Positions 1-9,088 of a DNA stretch of 64,000 nt are shown here, piece after piece. This stretch comes from an uncultured Collinsella sp. (GTDB lineage Bacteria > Actinomycetota > Coriobacteriia > Coriobacteriales > Coriobacteriaceae): contig CAKUFD010000002.1 of NCBI GenBank assembly GCA_934647195.1, positions 62,001 to 126,000 of the forward strand, written 5' to 3'. Position 1 is the stretch's first letter, and the number at the start of each line of letters is the position of its first letter. The translations under genes were made by a program, and so were the position numbers. Below the pieces are notes generated by a model. The model worked only from the letters and a program-made list of their open reading frames with translations. It had not been told where the DNA came from and ran no database searches.

Positions 1-571
1 GGAAGATGACGAAGTCATCGAGCTCGCGAGCGTTAAAGGTTACCTCTCCGTGGACGGCATCATGGATTACCACGTCGCCGCGGTCCTCGGGGACCTTGAT
101 GCGCAGGACGTAGGGCTCGCCGGCGTCGATGCGGGCGCGAGCCTCTGCAGGGTCGATGTTGCGGCACGTGCGCTGGTAGCCCTGGAACGGGTCCTTGCGC
201 GCCTGGGCTGCGGCACGATCCTCGGCGAGCTTTTCGGGCGTGCAGAAGCACGGGTAGGCGCGGCCCTCGTCCCAGAGCTTTTGGGCGGCGGCTCGATACA
301 GCTCCAGGCGCTCGGTTTGAGCGTAGGGGCCGTGCTCGCCGCCAACCTCCGGGCCCTCGTCCCAGTCGAGGCCCAGCCAACGCATGGCGCGCAGGATAAT
401 CTGGGTGTTCTCGTCGGTAGAGCGGGTGGGGTCGGTATCGTCGATGCGCAGGATGAAGGTGCCGCCGTTGGCGCGGGCAAATGCCCAGTTGTAGATGGCG
501 GTGCGAGCGCCGCCGATGTGTAGCTTGCCGGTGGGCGACGGTGCGAAGCGGACGCGAACGTCTGAGCTCAT
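1..571 (-). CDS. gltX: Glutamyl-tRNA synthetase, N-terminal part (cut by window start)
   Basis: Class I aminoacyl-tRNA synthetase that charges tRNA-Glu in the cytoplasm. The minus-strand frame opens at the ATG at 571 ([20 protein letters not shown]) and stays open to the window edge, giving about 190 residues. The HIGH signature is present as '[14 protein letters not shown]' at residues 10-23, followed by '[11 protein letters not shown]', '[20 protein letters not shown]' and '[10 protein letters not shown]', all typical of the GluRS/GlnRS Rossmann fold. A GGAG ribosome binding site lies 4-5 bases before the ATG. The KMSKS motif and anticodon-binding domain lie outside the window, so GluRS versus a non-discriminating form cannot be decided here. 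Confidence 0.95.
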   Translation of the reverse strand, partial: MSSDVRVRFAPSPTGKLHIGGARTAIYNWAFARANGGTFILRIDDTDPTRSTDENTQIILRAMRWLGLDWDEGPEVGGEHGPYAQTERLELYRAAAQKLWDEGRAYPCFCTPEKLAEDRAAAQARKDPFQGYQRTCRNIDPAEARARIDAGEPYVLRIKVPEDRGDVVIHDAVHGEVTFNARELDDFVIF

Positions 572-613
572 GGATGCTCCTTGCATAGATTGGTTCAACG
601 GTTTGACCCATGC

Positions 614-619
614 ATTATA
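614..619 (-). promoter_or_regulatory. -10 element of the gltX promoter
   Basis: Read on the minus strand this is a perfect TATAAT, 43 bases upstream of the gltX start. No convincing -35 box is seen 16-18 bases further upstream, so the promoter is inferred from the -10 alone. Confidence 0.45.
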
Positions 620-739
620 GAGCACAAGCGGAGCGAACGTTATAGCGAGCGCGGTATCAGCGTAAATGACGGATATCAACATCCGGCGGGAGACACAGGG
701 GTCACGGGACGTTCCGTGCGTCGCCCGTCGCCGCCAGCG

Positions 740-1693
740 CTACACCATCAAAGCGATAAGCGGAATGGTCAAGATCGAGGCCACGATGGTCACGAAATTC
801 GCTTGCATCATCGGCTTGGGATCAACTCCGTACAGCAGGCTGAACAGCACGCCGTTGCTGGCGGCGGGCATGGCGCTTCCCACCACGAGTACGCCGCGGG
901 CCAAAGGATCGGTGATGAAGCCGCCCAGGATGACGAGGATGGCACACGGGACGAGAATCAGACGTGCGGCTCCCGCCACATAGGCACGCCAGTTTCCAAG
1001 CATCTCGTGTGCGTTGTAGCTCGCAAGGGTGGAGCCGAGCATAAGGAGTACCGCCGGCGTGGTGAAGTTTCCAATCGTCGCCAGGCCGTCTCCGAGGATC
1101 CCGAGGTCGTGTATTCCCAGCAAGACCAGGGCGAGCAGGATGAAGCTTGCAAAAAACGTGGGGTTCGCCGCATCGTGGATAAGCTCGCGCAGGCGTTCGC
1201 CAAGCGTCCGGCTGCGCTGCCCGCTCGCATCTTGGGCGCCCGCTTTGACCATTGCCGCGCCGATGCTGAAGTTGAACAGGTTGAAGGGGATGTTGGCGAT
1301 CGCGGCGTAAAGCACCGCTTGCGGCCCGAAGATGGCGGAGAGCGCCGGGTAGCCGATAAAGCCCACATTGCCAAAGGTGATGGAGAAGTGCCAAGCGCTG
1401 CGCTCCGCCGCGGGCGTGCGCATGAGCGCCGTGACCGCGAAGGCGATGATTGCGGCGATGGCGTAGCCGATGATGGAGGCTGCGAGAAGCGTGAGGAGAA
1501 CGGGCGTTTCCGGCAGGGTCTCGTTTGCGCCTACGGAGGAGACGACCATGCAGGGCAAGGTGATGTTCATGACGAGACGCGTGAGGGCGGTATTCATCTT
1601 TTGGTCGAGAAATCCCGCGCGCGCGGCGACGATGCCGCCGACGATGGGGATACACAAGGTAAGCATCTGCAGGAAGATGGTCATGAAGGTCAT
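740..1693 (-). CDS. AEC (auxin efflux carrier) family transporter
   Basis: Membrane permease of about 317 residues with roughly ten hydrophobic segments, beginning with 'MTIFLQMLTLCIPIVGGIVA'. The AEC features 'LPCMVVSS' in the N-terminal half, 'FGNVGFIGYPALSAIFG' mid-protein and 'AMPAASNG' in the C-terminal half are visible. The family exports or takes up small organic acids such as malate, malonate or auxin-like compounds; the substrate cannot be read from sequence. I chose the ATG at 1693, which has AAGG seven bases upstream. The frame extends to an ATG at 1714 and a TTG at 1726 without a better ribosome binding site. It diverges from metK and lies downstream of no obvious partner. Confidence 0.8.
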   Translation of the reverse strand: MTFMTIFLQMLTLCIPIVGGIVAARAGFLDQKMNTALTRLVMNITLPCMVVSSVGANETLPETPVLLTLLAASIIGYAIAAIIAFAVTALMRTPAAERSAWHFSITFGNVGFIGYPALSAIFGPQAVLYAAIANIPFNLFNFSIGAAMVKAGAQDASGQRSRTLGERLRELIHDAANPTFFASFILLALVLLGIHDLGILGDGLATIGNFTTPAVLLMLGSTLASYNAHEMLGNWRAYVAGAARLILVPCAILVILGGFITDPLARGVLVVGSAMPAASNGVLFSLLYGVDPKPMMQANFVTIVASILTIPLIALMV

Positions 1694-1850
1694 GGGCTCG
1701 CCTTTGGTGGTCATGGTGGGTCGCAAGGTAAAACAGGGTGTGATTCTACCACGTGAGGGTTTTGGTGCCGTCTTGGGCCACTTGTCGAATAATTCGGTGC
1801 AAATGGCACAACTGACGGAAGCGTTAATGACCCGGGAGGGCTACACTTGA

Positions 1851-1878
1851 TTGCATCAGATAGGCAGTAGAGTAGAAT
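1851..1878 (+). promoter_or_regulatory. Promoter of metK
   Basis: TTGCAT (1851-1856), a 16-base spacer and TAGAAT (1873-1878) form a good sigma-70-type promoter. The start would fall near 1885, giving a leader of about 60 nt. An inverted repeat, TAGGCAG (1861-1867) / CTGCCTA (1881-1887), brackets the -10 box and could be an operator. Confidence 0.5.
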
Positions 1879-1892
1879 GTCTGCCTACACAT

Positions 1893-1942
1893 ATGCCCGA
1901 CGGAATGGTAACGGTCGTCGGGCGCGTTATTGAAAGGGGCAT
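1893..1942 (+). promoter_or_regulatory. Candidate ribosome-binding-site switch in the metK leader
   Basis: Two mutually exclusive pairings are visible. GCCCGACG (1895-1902) pairs perfectly with CGTCGGGC (1916-1923) to form a hairpin that leaves the ribosome binding site free. Alternatively ATGCCC (1893-1898) pairs with GGGCAT (1937-1942), covering the GAAAGGGG ribosome binding site of metK. Short SAM-sensing leaders of the SAM-III and SAM-VI classes upstream of metK work by hiding the Shine-Dalgarno sequence. Assignment to a known class is inference. Confidence 0.4.
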
Positions 1943-1945
1943 GCC

Positions 1946-3229
1946 ATGCCAGCTACCAATCGTTCCACCTCCGATCGCGGCAACTTCGTGTTCACATCGG
2001 AATCTGTGACCGAGGGACATCCCGACAAGATCGCAGACCAGGTGTCCGACGCCATCCTCGATGCCATCCTTGCCAAAGAGGCCGCATTGCAGGCCCAGGG
2101 CTACGTGGCCCCCAACGGCGTACCCGCTAACGTCGACAACGTCCGCTGCGCATGCGAGACGCTCGTGACCACGGGCACCGTGATCGTTGCCGGCGAGATT
2201 CGCACGCAGGCCTATGTTGACGTGCAGCAGATCGCGCGTGACACCATCCGCCGCATCGGCTATGACCGCGCAAAGTACGGTTTTGACTGCGAAACCTGCG
2301 GTGTCATGAGCCTCATCCACGAACAGAGCCCCGATATCGCGCAGGGCGTGGACGAATCTTTTGAGACCCAGAGCGGTGCCACTACCGACCCGATCGATTT
2401 GATCGGCGCGGGCGACCAGGGCATGATGTTCGGCTATGCTTCGAACGAGACCTCGACCCTGATGCCTATGCCGCATTATCTGGCGAGCCGCCTGGCTGAG
2501 CGCCTGGCTGAGGTCCGCCACGATGGCACCTTGGAGTACCTGCGTCCCGACGGCAAGACTCAGGTCACCGTTCGCTACGAGGACGGTAAGCCCGTAGGTG
2601 TGGACACCATCGTCGTCTCCACGCAGCACGCTGCCGAGATCGAGGATATGGGCATCATCAAGAACGATATGATCGAGCACGTGATCGCTCCCGTTATGGA
2701 TGCCGAGGGCATCGATTGGCGCGACGCCGACATTTACGTGAACCCCACCGGTCGCTTTGTCGTCGGCGGCCCGATGGGCGACACCGGTCTTACCGGCCGC
2801 AAGATCATCGTCGATACCTATGGCGGCATGGGCCGTCATGGCGGCGGTGCCTTCTCGGGCAAGGACTGCACCAAGGTCGACCGTTCTGCCGCCTATGCCG
2901 CGCGCTGGGTTGCCAAGAACGTGGTCGCTGCCGGCCTTGCCGATCGCTGCGAGATCGAACTCGCTTACGCCATCGGCGTTTCCAAGCCGCTTTCTGTTAT
3001 GGTCGATACCTTTGGTACCGCCCATGTGGACGAGGACCGCATCGTCGAGGCTATCAACAAGACCTTCGACCTGCGCCCCGGCGCCATCATCCGCGACCTC
3101 GACCTGCGTCGTCCAATCTACGAGAAGACGGCAGCTTATGGTCACTTTGGCCGCAACGATCCGGACTTCACGTGGGAGAAGACCGACCGCGTCGATGAAC
3201 TTCGTGCGCTGTGCGGCGTGAGCGCATAG
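1946..3229 (+). CDS. metK: S-adenosylmethionine synthetase
   Basis: Makes S-adenosylmethionine from methionine and ATP. The protein is 427 residues, slightly longer than the usual 380-400. Family signatures are clear: '[20 protein letters not shown]' near the N-terminus (ATP and methionine binding), '[12 protein letters not shown]' in the middle and 'GGGAFSGKD' (phosphate-binding loop) in the C-terminal third. The ATG at 1946 follows GAAAGGGG with a seven-base gap. The upstream leader has a candidate RBS switch, which would fit feedback control by its product. priA follows after 19 bases. Confidence 0.97.
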   Translation: MPATNRSTSDRGNFVFTSESVTEGHPDKIADQVSDAILDAILAKEAALQAQGYVAPNGVPANVDNVRCACETLVTTGTVIVAGEIRTQAYVDVQQIARDTIRRIGYDRAKYGFDCETCGVMSLIHEQSPDIAQGVDESFETQSGATTDPIDLIGAGDQGMMFGYASNETSTLMPMPHYLASRLAERLAEVRHDGTLEYLRPDGKTQVTVRYEDGKPVGVDTIVVSTQHAAEIEDMGIIKNDMIEHVIAPVMDAEGIDWRDADIYVNPTGRFVVGGPMGDTGLTGRKIIVDTYGGMGRHGGGAFSGKDCTKVDRSAAYAARWVAKNVVAAGLADRCEIELAYAIGVSKPLSVMVDTFGTAHVDEDRIVEAINKTFDLRPGAIIRDLDLRRPIYEKTAAYGHFGRNDPDFTWEKTDRVDELRALCGVSA

Positions 3230-3236
3230 CCTGGGT

Positions 3237-3242
3237 TAGAAT
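3237..3242 (+). promoter_or_regulatory. Possible -10 element directly before priA
   Basis: TAGAAT lies 7-12 bases upstream of the priA ATG, so a transcript from it would begin at or next to the start codon. No good -35 box is seen. It is a candidate leaderless promoter only. Confidence 0.25.
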
Positions 3243-3248
3243 TGAGGC

Positions 3249-5720
3249 ATGAACAAGCAGCCCTCGCTCTTTCCCCAATTGGATAGCAAGCCGAAGGAGG
3301 CGCCTGCTCCCGCGGGCGCCTCTTCCTTATCTGCCGCTCCGTGCGCTTACGTGCGCGTGGTGGTCGATATCCCCTCGCGCGCACTTTCGGAGCCGTTTAC
3401 CTATGGTGTGCCAGATGAGCTCGCCGCCACGGCGCTTGTTGGCGCCACCGCGCTCGTGCCCTTTGGGTCTCGCATGGCCCTGGGTTATATCTGCGAGCGT
3501 ATGGACAGCCTGCCGTTGAGCGGGGAGGGCTCCGTGCCCCATTCTTCGCGCATCAAGTGCATTCGCGATATCTTGGCTGCACCGGCCTTTACCGAGCAGT
3601 CTGCTCATATCGCCTTCTGGATGGCGCACGAGTATGTGGCTTCGGTCTCAGAGTGTTTGAGGCTCTTTTTGCCCCCGGGTGGGACGCCACGCCTCGTGCG
3701 CGACGCCAAAGGGTCCTATCACGTGGAGGCTCCTGCCACGCCCGAAGCGCATGAGCGGTGGGTGTCGCTTACCGAAGAGGGCCGGTCGTTTGAGCCGGCT
3801 GCACGAGCGGTGCGTCAGCGACAGGTGCTCGATGCTTTGGCCTGCGGGCCGGTGGCCACGCGCGAGCTGCGCGTTCTCTATACCGATATGTCCGCTACGG
3901 TGCGCGCGCTCGAGCGTCGCGGCGTGGTGCGTGTCGAAGAGCGCCGTGCATGGCGCGGGTGCAAGGACGAAACGACTCTGTCTTCCGCCAACGGTGCGGC
4001 GCCTGTCTCGCTCACGGCGGGGCAGCAGGAGGCGCTCGAGGCTATCGAGGATGCGTATGATGATGCGGCTGGCCGCGTGATCGTTGTCGACGGCGTGACC
4101 GGTTCGGGAAAAACCGAGGTCTACCTTTCTGCCATCGAGCGCGTGCTCGAACACGGCAAATCGGCGTTTGTCCTCGTGCCCGAGATTTCGCTTACCGCTC
4201 AGACCGTCGGGCGTTTTCGCTCGCGTTTTGGCTCGCAAGTCGCGGTCTTTCATTCGCGTCTTTCTGCCGGGGAACGACGTGACCAATGGGATATGGTTGC
4301 GGCGGGAGCCGCCCGCGTGGTGGTGGGAGCGCGCTCGGCGCTGTTTTGCCCCTTGCGCGATCCCGGCATCATCATCATCGACGAGGAGCACGAACAATCC
4401 TATAAGCAGGGGTCTTCGCCGCGCTATCACGCGCGCGAGGTGGCGGCGCATATGGCTTCGGTTTACGGGTGTCCTCTCGTGCTCGGTTCTGCGACGCCTA
4501 GCTCCGAAGCCCTCGCTCGTTGCCGTGCGGGCGAGCATGCGGGTCAGCGGTGGCTTCGCGTTTCCATGCCCGAGCGGCCCGGTGTTGCGCGATTGCCGGA
4601 AGTCACCATCTGCGATCTGCGCCGTGAGTTTGTCGGCGGGAGTCGCTCGATGTTTTCCAAGGAGCTTCGCGAAGCGCTTCTGGGCGTGGCGGAGCGTCGG
4701 GAGAAGGCTGTCCTTCTGCATAATCGCCGAGGATTCGCACCCTTTTTGATGTGCCGGGAATGCGGCTGCGTGCCAACCTGCAAGCACTGTTCGACGGCGC
4801 TCACCTATCATGAGCGCACGCATACCCTCGAGTGTCATACCTGCGGTGCCACGTATCACGTGCGCCCCTATCCTGCTGTGGGCTCTTCCTGCCCCAAGTG
4901 CGGAAGTCGATATCTTGCGAAGATGGGGCTGGGCACCCAACAGGTGGAGGATGCCCTTATCCAGCTGCTGCCCGACGATGTCGAGGTCATCCGCATGGAT
5001 GCCGATTCGACGCGCGGCAAGGACGCCCATAAGGAGCTGCTCGAGCGCTTTGACGCCGCAGAGTGCGCGGTGCTTCTGGGCACGCAGATGATTGCAAAAG
5101 GACTCGACTTTCCCGAGGTGACGCTTGCTGCCGTGGTGAATGCCGATTACGCCCTTAAGATGCCCGATTTTCGTGCCTCCGAGCGCGCGTTCGACCTGTA
5201 CGAGCAGCTGGCTGGCCGTGCGGGCAGGGGAGAGCAGGCGGGTCGCGTGATCATTCAGACCTATCTGCCCGACGACCCGGTGATTCGTGCCGTGGCGACG
5301 CACGACCGCTCGATATTCACCGAAAACGACCTTGCTCAACGCGAAGAGGCCGTCTATCCGCCTTTTGTGAGACTGACCAATGTCGTGGTCTGGGGTGCCG
5401 ATGAGCGCGCTTGCCGTCGCTATATCGAGGAACTTGCCGCGGCGGTGCGCGCTCAGATGGGCATTGACGATCCGACGTCTGCCATGGGTCTTACGCCGCT
5501 TTCCGATGATGGGGAGTCTGAGCCTGTGGCGCGCCCTGTTCTGCTTGGTCCCGTGCCTTGCGTAATCGAGCGCGCGAAGGACCGATTCAGGTTCCACTTT
5601 ATATGTAAGACCCCGGTGGGGTACCATGTTTCAGACTGTATACGCGCCGCACTTGCGAGCGTCGGTTCCCGCGAGGGCATCAGCCTGAGCGTCGATGTGG
5701 ACGCATACGACCTGATGTAG
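3249..5720 (+). CDS. priA: Primosomal protein N' (replication restart helicase PriA)
   Basis: Superfamily 2 helicase that reloads the replisome at stalled forks. The protein is 823 residues. An N-terminal DNA-binding region ('VVVDIPSRALSEPFTYGVP') is followed by Walker A 'GVTGSGKTEVY' (about residue 282), the DEEH box 'IIIIDEEHEQSYKQ', a 'GSATPSSEA' motif III, a zinc-binding block with four CxxC pairs ('CRECGCVPTCKHC', 'CHTCG', 'CPKCG') and helicase motifs V-VI ('GTQMIAKGLDFPEV', 'QLAGRAGRG'). Translation signals before the ATG are poor: GAGG sits only one base away. A strong 10-bp hairpin lies within the first 26 codons. It sits between metK and def, the usual priA-def-fmt-rsmB order. Confidence 0.95.
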   Translation: MNKQPSLFPQLDSKPKEAPAPAGASSLSAAPCAYVRVVVDIPSRALSEPFTYGVPDELAATALVGATALVPFGSRMALGYICERMDSLPLSGEGSVPHSSRIKCIRDILAAPAFTEQSAHIAFWMAHEYVASVSECLRLFLPPGGTPRLVRDAKGSYHVEAPATPEAHERWVSLTEEGRSFEPAARAVRQRQVLDALACGPVATRELRVLYTDMSATVRALERRGVVRVEERRAWRGCKDETTLSSANGAAPVSLTAGQQEALEAIEDAYDDAAGRVIVVDGVTGSGKTEVYLSAIERVLEHGKSAFVLVPEISLTAQTVGRFRSRFGSQVAVFHSRLSAGERRDQWDMVAAGAARVVVGARSALFCPLRDPGIIIIDEEHEQSYKQGSSPRYHAREVAAHMASVYGCPLVLGSATPSSEALARCRAGEHAGQRWLRVSMPERPGVARLPEVTICDLRREFVGGSRSMFSKELREALLGVAERREKAVLLHNRRGFAPFLMCRECGCVPTCKHCSTALTYHERTHTLECHTCGATYHVRPYPAVGSSCPKCGSRYLAKMGLGTQQVEDALIQLLPDDVEVIRMDADSTRGKDAHKELLERFDAAECAVLLGTQMIAKGLDFPEVTLAAVVNADYALKMPDFRASERAFDLYEQLAGRAGRGEQAGRVIIQTYLPDDPVIRAVATHDRSIFTENDLAQREEAVYPPFVRLTNVVVWGADERACRRYIEELAAAVRAQMGIDDPTSAMGLTPLSDDGESEPVARPVLLGPVPCVIERAKDRFRFHFICKTPVGYHVSDCIRAALASVGSREGISLSVDVDAYDLM

Positions 5721-5750
5721 ATGCGGGACCGCATAAATGAGAAAGGAGCG

Positions 5751-6296
5751 ATGGCGTCTATGGAGATGAACGGCATCGTGATATCGCCCGACCCGCGTCT
5801 TCGCCAGGAGTGCGCCGAGATCACCGAGATCGGGCCGGAGATCGAGCGCCTGGCCGAGCGCATGAAGCAGATGATGTTCGACAACGGCGGCTGCGGCCTT
5901 GCTGCTCCGCAGATTGGCGAGCTTATCCAGCTTGTTGTCATCGACACCGATTACACGGGTGCCGATGACTTCGACCCTTACGTGCTCATCAACCCTGTTA
6001 TCGTCGAGCAGTCGGATACGCTTGCGCCCTATAACGAGGGCTGCCTGTCCATCCCAGGCATCAACTGCGAGATTTTCCGTCCCGATCATGTGGTCGTTGA
6101 GGCATATGACCTCGATGCCAACCTCATGCGCTATGAAGCGGCGGGCGACCTGATGTGCGTGTGCCTGCAGCACGAGATCGATCATCTGCATGGCAAGACG
6201 ATGTTCGAGCGCTTGGCTCCCGGCAAGAGGATCGCTGCCCTCCATGATTACCAGGAGGCGCGCGCTCGCGGTGCCAAGCCTGGCGAGACCGAGTAG
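5751..6296 (+). CDS. def: Peptide deformylase
   Basis: Metalloenzyme that removes the formyl group from nascent proteins. With the ATG at 5751 the protein is 181 residues. That start follows AAAGGAG by three to four bases; the in-frame ATG right after the priA stop has no such site. All three motifs are visible: 'GCGLAAPQIG' (motif 1), 'EGCLSIPG' (motif 2, with the metal-binding Cys) and 'QHEIDHLHG' (motif 3, with two His ligands and the catalytic Glu). The next gene, fmt, adds the formyl group to initiator tRNA, so the pair forms one initiation cycle. Confidence 0.95.
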   Translation: MASMEMNGIVISPDPRLRQECAEITEIGPEIERLAERMKQMMFDNGGCGLAAPQIGELIQLVVIDTDYTGADDFDPYVLINPVIVEQSDTLAPYNEGCLSIPGINCEIFRPDHVVVEAYDLDANLMRYEAAGDLMCVCLQHEIDHLHGKTMFERLAPGKRIAALHDYQEARARGAKPGETE

Positions 6297-6317
6297 CATC
6301 TGGAAAGGAGCGCACGA

Positions 6318-7244
6318 ATGCGCGTTGTATTCATGGGCACGCCGGATTTTGCGGTGCCGTCCCTGCGCGAGCTCGCTTCGCGCTTTGAGGTGGTTTTGGT
6401 GCTTACGCGCCCCGACGCCGTGCGCAGCCGCGGAAAGAAGCTTGAGCCCTCACCCGTTAAAGCCGCAGCCCTTGAGCTCGATATCCCTGTGATGGAGGCT
6501 ACGCGTATCACGCCTGAGGTTATGGATCGCTTGCGCGAGGCCGATGCCGATATCTTCTGCGTTGCCGCCTACGGATGCATCTTGCCCGACGACGTTTTGC
6601 ATATGGCGCCGCTCGGTATCGTGAACGTGCATGCGTCGCTCCTGCCGCGCTGGCGCGGTGCCGCTCCCATTCAGCGTGCGATCCTTGCTGGCGACGAGCG
6701 CGCAGGCATCTCTATCATGCGTATCGGTCATGGTGTGGATACCGGCGCCTATTGTGCGCAGGCGAGCTGCTCGGTGGCGGGCAAGACTGCCGACGAGCTT
6801 ACTGCCGAGCTAGCTCAGCTGGGTGCGGACCTTCTGTGCGACACTCTTCCGTCGCTTGCCGATGGGACTGCAGTGTGGACCGAGCAAGACGAGTCCCTTG
6901 TCACTCATGCCCAGAAGATCTCGAAGGCCGAGATGCGCTTGGACCCCCAGGAAAGCGTCCTGGTCAATCTGCGTCGCGTACTCGCTTCTTCCGATACGGC
7001 CCCTGCACGCTGCATCGCTGCGGGCAAGCCCGTCCGTGTTATGCGCGCCGAGGGCGTGGACGCGGCCGCTCCTGTTTGCGCTGTGGGCGAGCTCGTTTGC
7101 CAGGGCAAGCGTGTCTATATCGGTTGCTCCGATGGCGTGCTCGAGGTCACGTCCGTTAAACCCGATGGCAAACGCCAGATGGATGCAAGTGCTTGGGCAA
7201 TGGGCCTGCATGGTGATGCCCTTACCTGGGAGATGCTCTCGTGA
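6318..7244 (+). CDS. fmt: Methionyl-tRNA formyltransferase
   Basis: Formylates Met-tRNA(fMet) using 10-formyl-tetrahydrofolate. The protein is 308 residues, normal for the family. The N-terminal formyltransferase domain starts 'MRVVFMGTPDFAVPSLREL' and holds the active-site segment 'HASLLPRWRGAAPIQRAI', with Asn, His and Asp in the expected order ('IVNVHASLLPRWRG' and 'GHGVDTG'). The C-terminal domain is tRNA-binding. An AAAGGAG site precedes the ATG. The TGA overlaps the GTG start of rsmB by four bases (GTGA), so the two are likely coupled. Confidence 0.95.
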   Translation: MRVVFMGTPDFAVPSLRELASRFEVVLVLTRPDAVRSRGKKLEPSPVKAAALELDIPVMEATRITPEVMDRLREADADIFCVAAYGCILPDDVLHMAPLGIVNVHASLLPRWRGAAPIQRAILAGDERAGISIMRIGHGVDTGAYCAQASCSVAGKTADELTAELAQLGADLLCDTLPSLADGTAVWTEQDESLVTHAQKISKAEMRLDPQESVLVNLRRVLASSDTAPARCIAAGKPVRVMRAEGVDAAAPVCAVGELVCQGKRVYIGCSDGVLEVTSVKPDGKRQMDASAWAMGLHGDALTWEMLS

Positions 7245-8641
7245 CCAAGCTTTCGCCTGCGCGTCGCCGCGCACTGAGCGCGCTGATGGAAGCCCGGGAT
7301 GGTCGTGGTTTTGTCCGCGACATCCTGGCGGCTTCTGCAGGAACGCTGTCCGATGCACGCGACGAAGCATTTGCCTTGACGCTTGCCCTGGGCGTAACCG
7401 TCACTGCGGGCACGCTCGACGAGGCGCTCGATCGCTATATCGCCAAGCCTGCAGAAGTTTCCGCCCGCGTGCGCGTGGCGCTGCGCATTCCTGCATTTGA
7501 GATGCTCTATCTCGACACACCGGGTCATGTTGCGGTGAGTCAAGGCGTTGAGCTCGTGCGCTCTCAGGCACGTTCTGCAGCGGGGCTCGCCAATGCGGTG
7601 CTTCGCCGTATTGACGAAGGGCGCGCTGCATTTTTTGCGGCTCAAGATGTTTCCGAAGAACGGCGCGAGCTTGTTGTGCGTGCGCGCCGTCAGGGGATTC
7701 CTGTTTGGCTCGCTCGTATGATTGATGATTCGCTTGCGCGCCATGGCATTGATGGGGAATCGCTTTGCTTCAATGGTGCTGCTGCCCCGGCTTGTGCCTG
7801 CACGCGCCCTGGTGCTGTTTATTCCGATGATGTTTCCGGCTGTTTTGAACCTTCTGTGCTCGAGGGGTCATATTTAGTGGGGGCTCCTGCGGTTGTCGCT
7901 GCGTCGAGGGACCTGGTGCAGGGCGATCTGGTGATTTCCGATCTTAACGCCCAGCTCATTGCCGCCTCTGCCGTACGGTCTGGTTCATGTCTGGAGATTG
8001 GTGCCGGACGCGGTACCAAGACGTATGTGATGGCATGTCGCGCGAACCGACGCGGTTTGTGCGGGCGCCATGTTGCCGTAGATCTTTCTGCAGCCAAATG
8101 CGACATCAATCGTCAGCGCCTGGAGCAAGCCGGTCTTGCTGAGGGTATTGAATTTGCGCCGGGTGATGGCTGCGACCTCGATGCGACGCTCGCGCACCTC
8201 GATGTTGCGGATACACGTACCTTGTTCGATACGGTCTTTTTGGATGCCCCCTGTTCGGGCACGGGTACCATGCGTCGCCACCCCGAGATTCCCTGGCGCT
8301 TGCTTTCGAGCGACATCGAGGATGGCCTGCCCAAGCTGCAATTGCAGCTGTTGCAGGAGGCTTCGCGCCGCGTGAGACCAGGGGGCGAGTTGATCTACGC
8401 CACCTGCTCGGTGCTCACGGTGGAAAACGAGCATGTTGTCGATGCGTTTTTGCAGTCAGAGCAGGGGCTTGCGTTCGATATTGCCCCACTTCATCAGGCA
8501 TCTGCCTTCCAAGAGGAGCCTGCGGCTGTCGATTACCTTCGTGCACGTGAGGATGGGCGTGGATTGTTCCAGTCCTTCCCGCTTGAGCCCAAGGACTTCG
8601 ATGGGCACTTTTGCGCTCGTCTTATTCGGCACGAGGTCTAG
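7241..8641 (+). CDS. rsmB: 16S rRNA m5C967 methyltransferase RsmB
   Basis: SAM-dependent RNA cytosine-5 methyltransferase acting on 16S rRNA. The protein is 466 residues and starts with GTG inside the fmt stop. Residues 1 to about 150 form a NusB-like RNA-binding domain. The methyltransferase domain carries the SAM loop 'LEIGAGRGTKTYVMA', the 'DAPCSGTGTMRRHPE' motif IV with one conserved Cys, and 'YATCSVLTVENE' motif VI with the catalytic Cys. It ends the metK-priA-def-fmt-rsmB run and is followed by a strong terminator facing fmdB. Confidence 0.93.
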   Translation: MTKLSPARRRALSALMEARDGRGFVRDILAASAGTLSDARDEAFALTLALGVTVTAGTLDEALDRYIAKPAEVSARVRVALRIPAFEMLYLDTPGHVAVSQGVELVRSQARSAAGLANAVLRRIDEGRAAFFAAQDVSEERRELVVRARRQGIPVWLARMIDDSLARHGIDGESLCFNGAAAPACACTRPGAVYSDDVSGCFEPSVLEGSYLVGAPAVVAASRDLVQGDLVISDLNAQLIAASAVRSGSCLEIGAGRGTKTYVMACRANRRGLCGRHVAVDLSAAKCDINRQRLEQAGLAEGIEFAPGDGCDLDATLAHLDVADTRTLFDTVFLDAPCSGTGTMRRHPEIPWRLLSSDIEDGLPKLQLQLLQEASRRVRPGGELIYATCSVLTVENEHVVDAFLQSEQGLAFDIAPLHQASAFQEEPAAVDYLRAREDGRGLFQSFPLEPKDFDGHFCARLIRHEV

Positions 8642-8676
8642 AATCGCCAGACTGCCTGTTGTTTTATCGCTTACGC

Positions 8677-8720
8677 AAAGCGCCCGGCTGCTCATCGAGG
8701 TGGGCAGCCGGGCGCTTTTG
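8677..8720. terminator. Bidirectional terminator between rsmB and the FmdB-type gene
   Basis: AAAGCGCCCGGCTGC pairs with GCAGCCGGGCGCTTTT around a loop of about 12 bases. T runs lie on the downstream side of both strands (CTTTT on plus, CTTT on minus), which suits convergent genes. Confidence 0.85.
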
Positions 8721-8739
8721 ACGTTTTATGTTGATAGCG

Positions 8740-9000
8740 CTAGTTGTTGTGGGGGCAATCGGCGCATGCGCAAGAGTGCGTCTCGCTGGCAGCTCCAGAT
8801 GTTGCCGAGGTGCTCGAAGAACCACCGCGCTGATCGGTGTTGTAGAAGCCCGAACCCTCGAACTTGATGCCGCTTGCGTTAAAGACGCGCTCGGTGGCGC
8901 CGCCACAATCGGGACACACGATGTCCGGGTGCTCCGTCATACCGTGCTCGACCTCAAAGACTTTGCCGCATGAGTCGCAGCGATAGTCGTACCGTGCCAT
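8740..9000 (-). CDS. FmdB-family zinc ribbon protein
   Basis: Small protein of 86 residues starting 'MARYDYRCDSCGKVFEVEHG'. The CxxC...CxxC pair (CDSC and CPDC, spaced by about 19 residues) and the Tyr/Phe-rich start match the FmdB/CxxC regulatory-type zinc ribbon family, whose role is poorly known. The Ser/Gly-rich middle ends in 'SCACADCPHNN', an extra Cys cluster that may bind a second metal. The ATG at 9000 has AGGAGAG just upstream. It lies downstream of the glycogen operon, separated by 88 bases, and may be transcribed independently. Confidence 0.8.
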   Translation of the reverse strand: MARYDYRCDSCGKVFEVEHGMTEHPDIVCPDCGGATERVFNASGIKFEGSGFYNTDQRGGSSSTSATSGAASETHSCACADCPHNN

Positions 9001-9088
9001 GAAACTCTCCTCTTAAGCCATACAATGTAAGCAACGTTGCCTACTGTACCCGAATCTGCCCCGATTAGTTCTCGAAAACTCGAGACGT

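Noticed and set aside
1856..3145. Minus-strand open frame of 429 codons opposite metK
   Set aside because: It mirrors the codon pattern of metK, has no family motif and no ribosome binding site.
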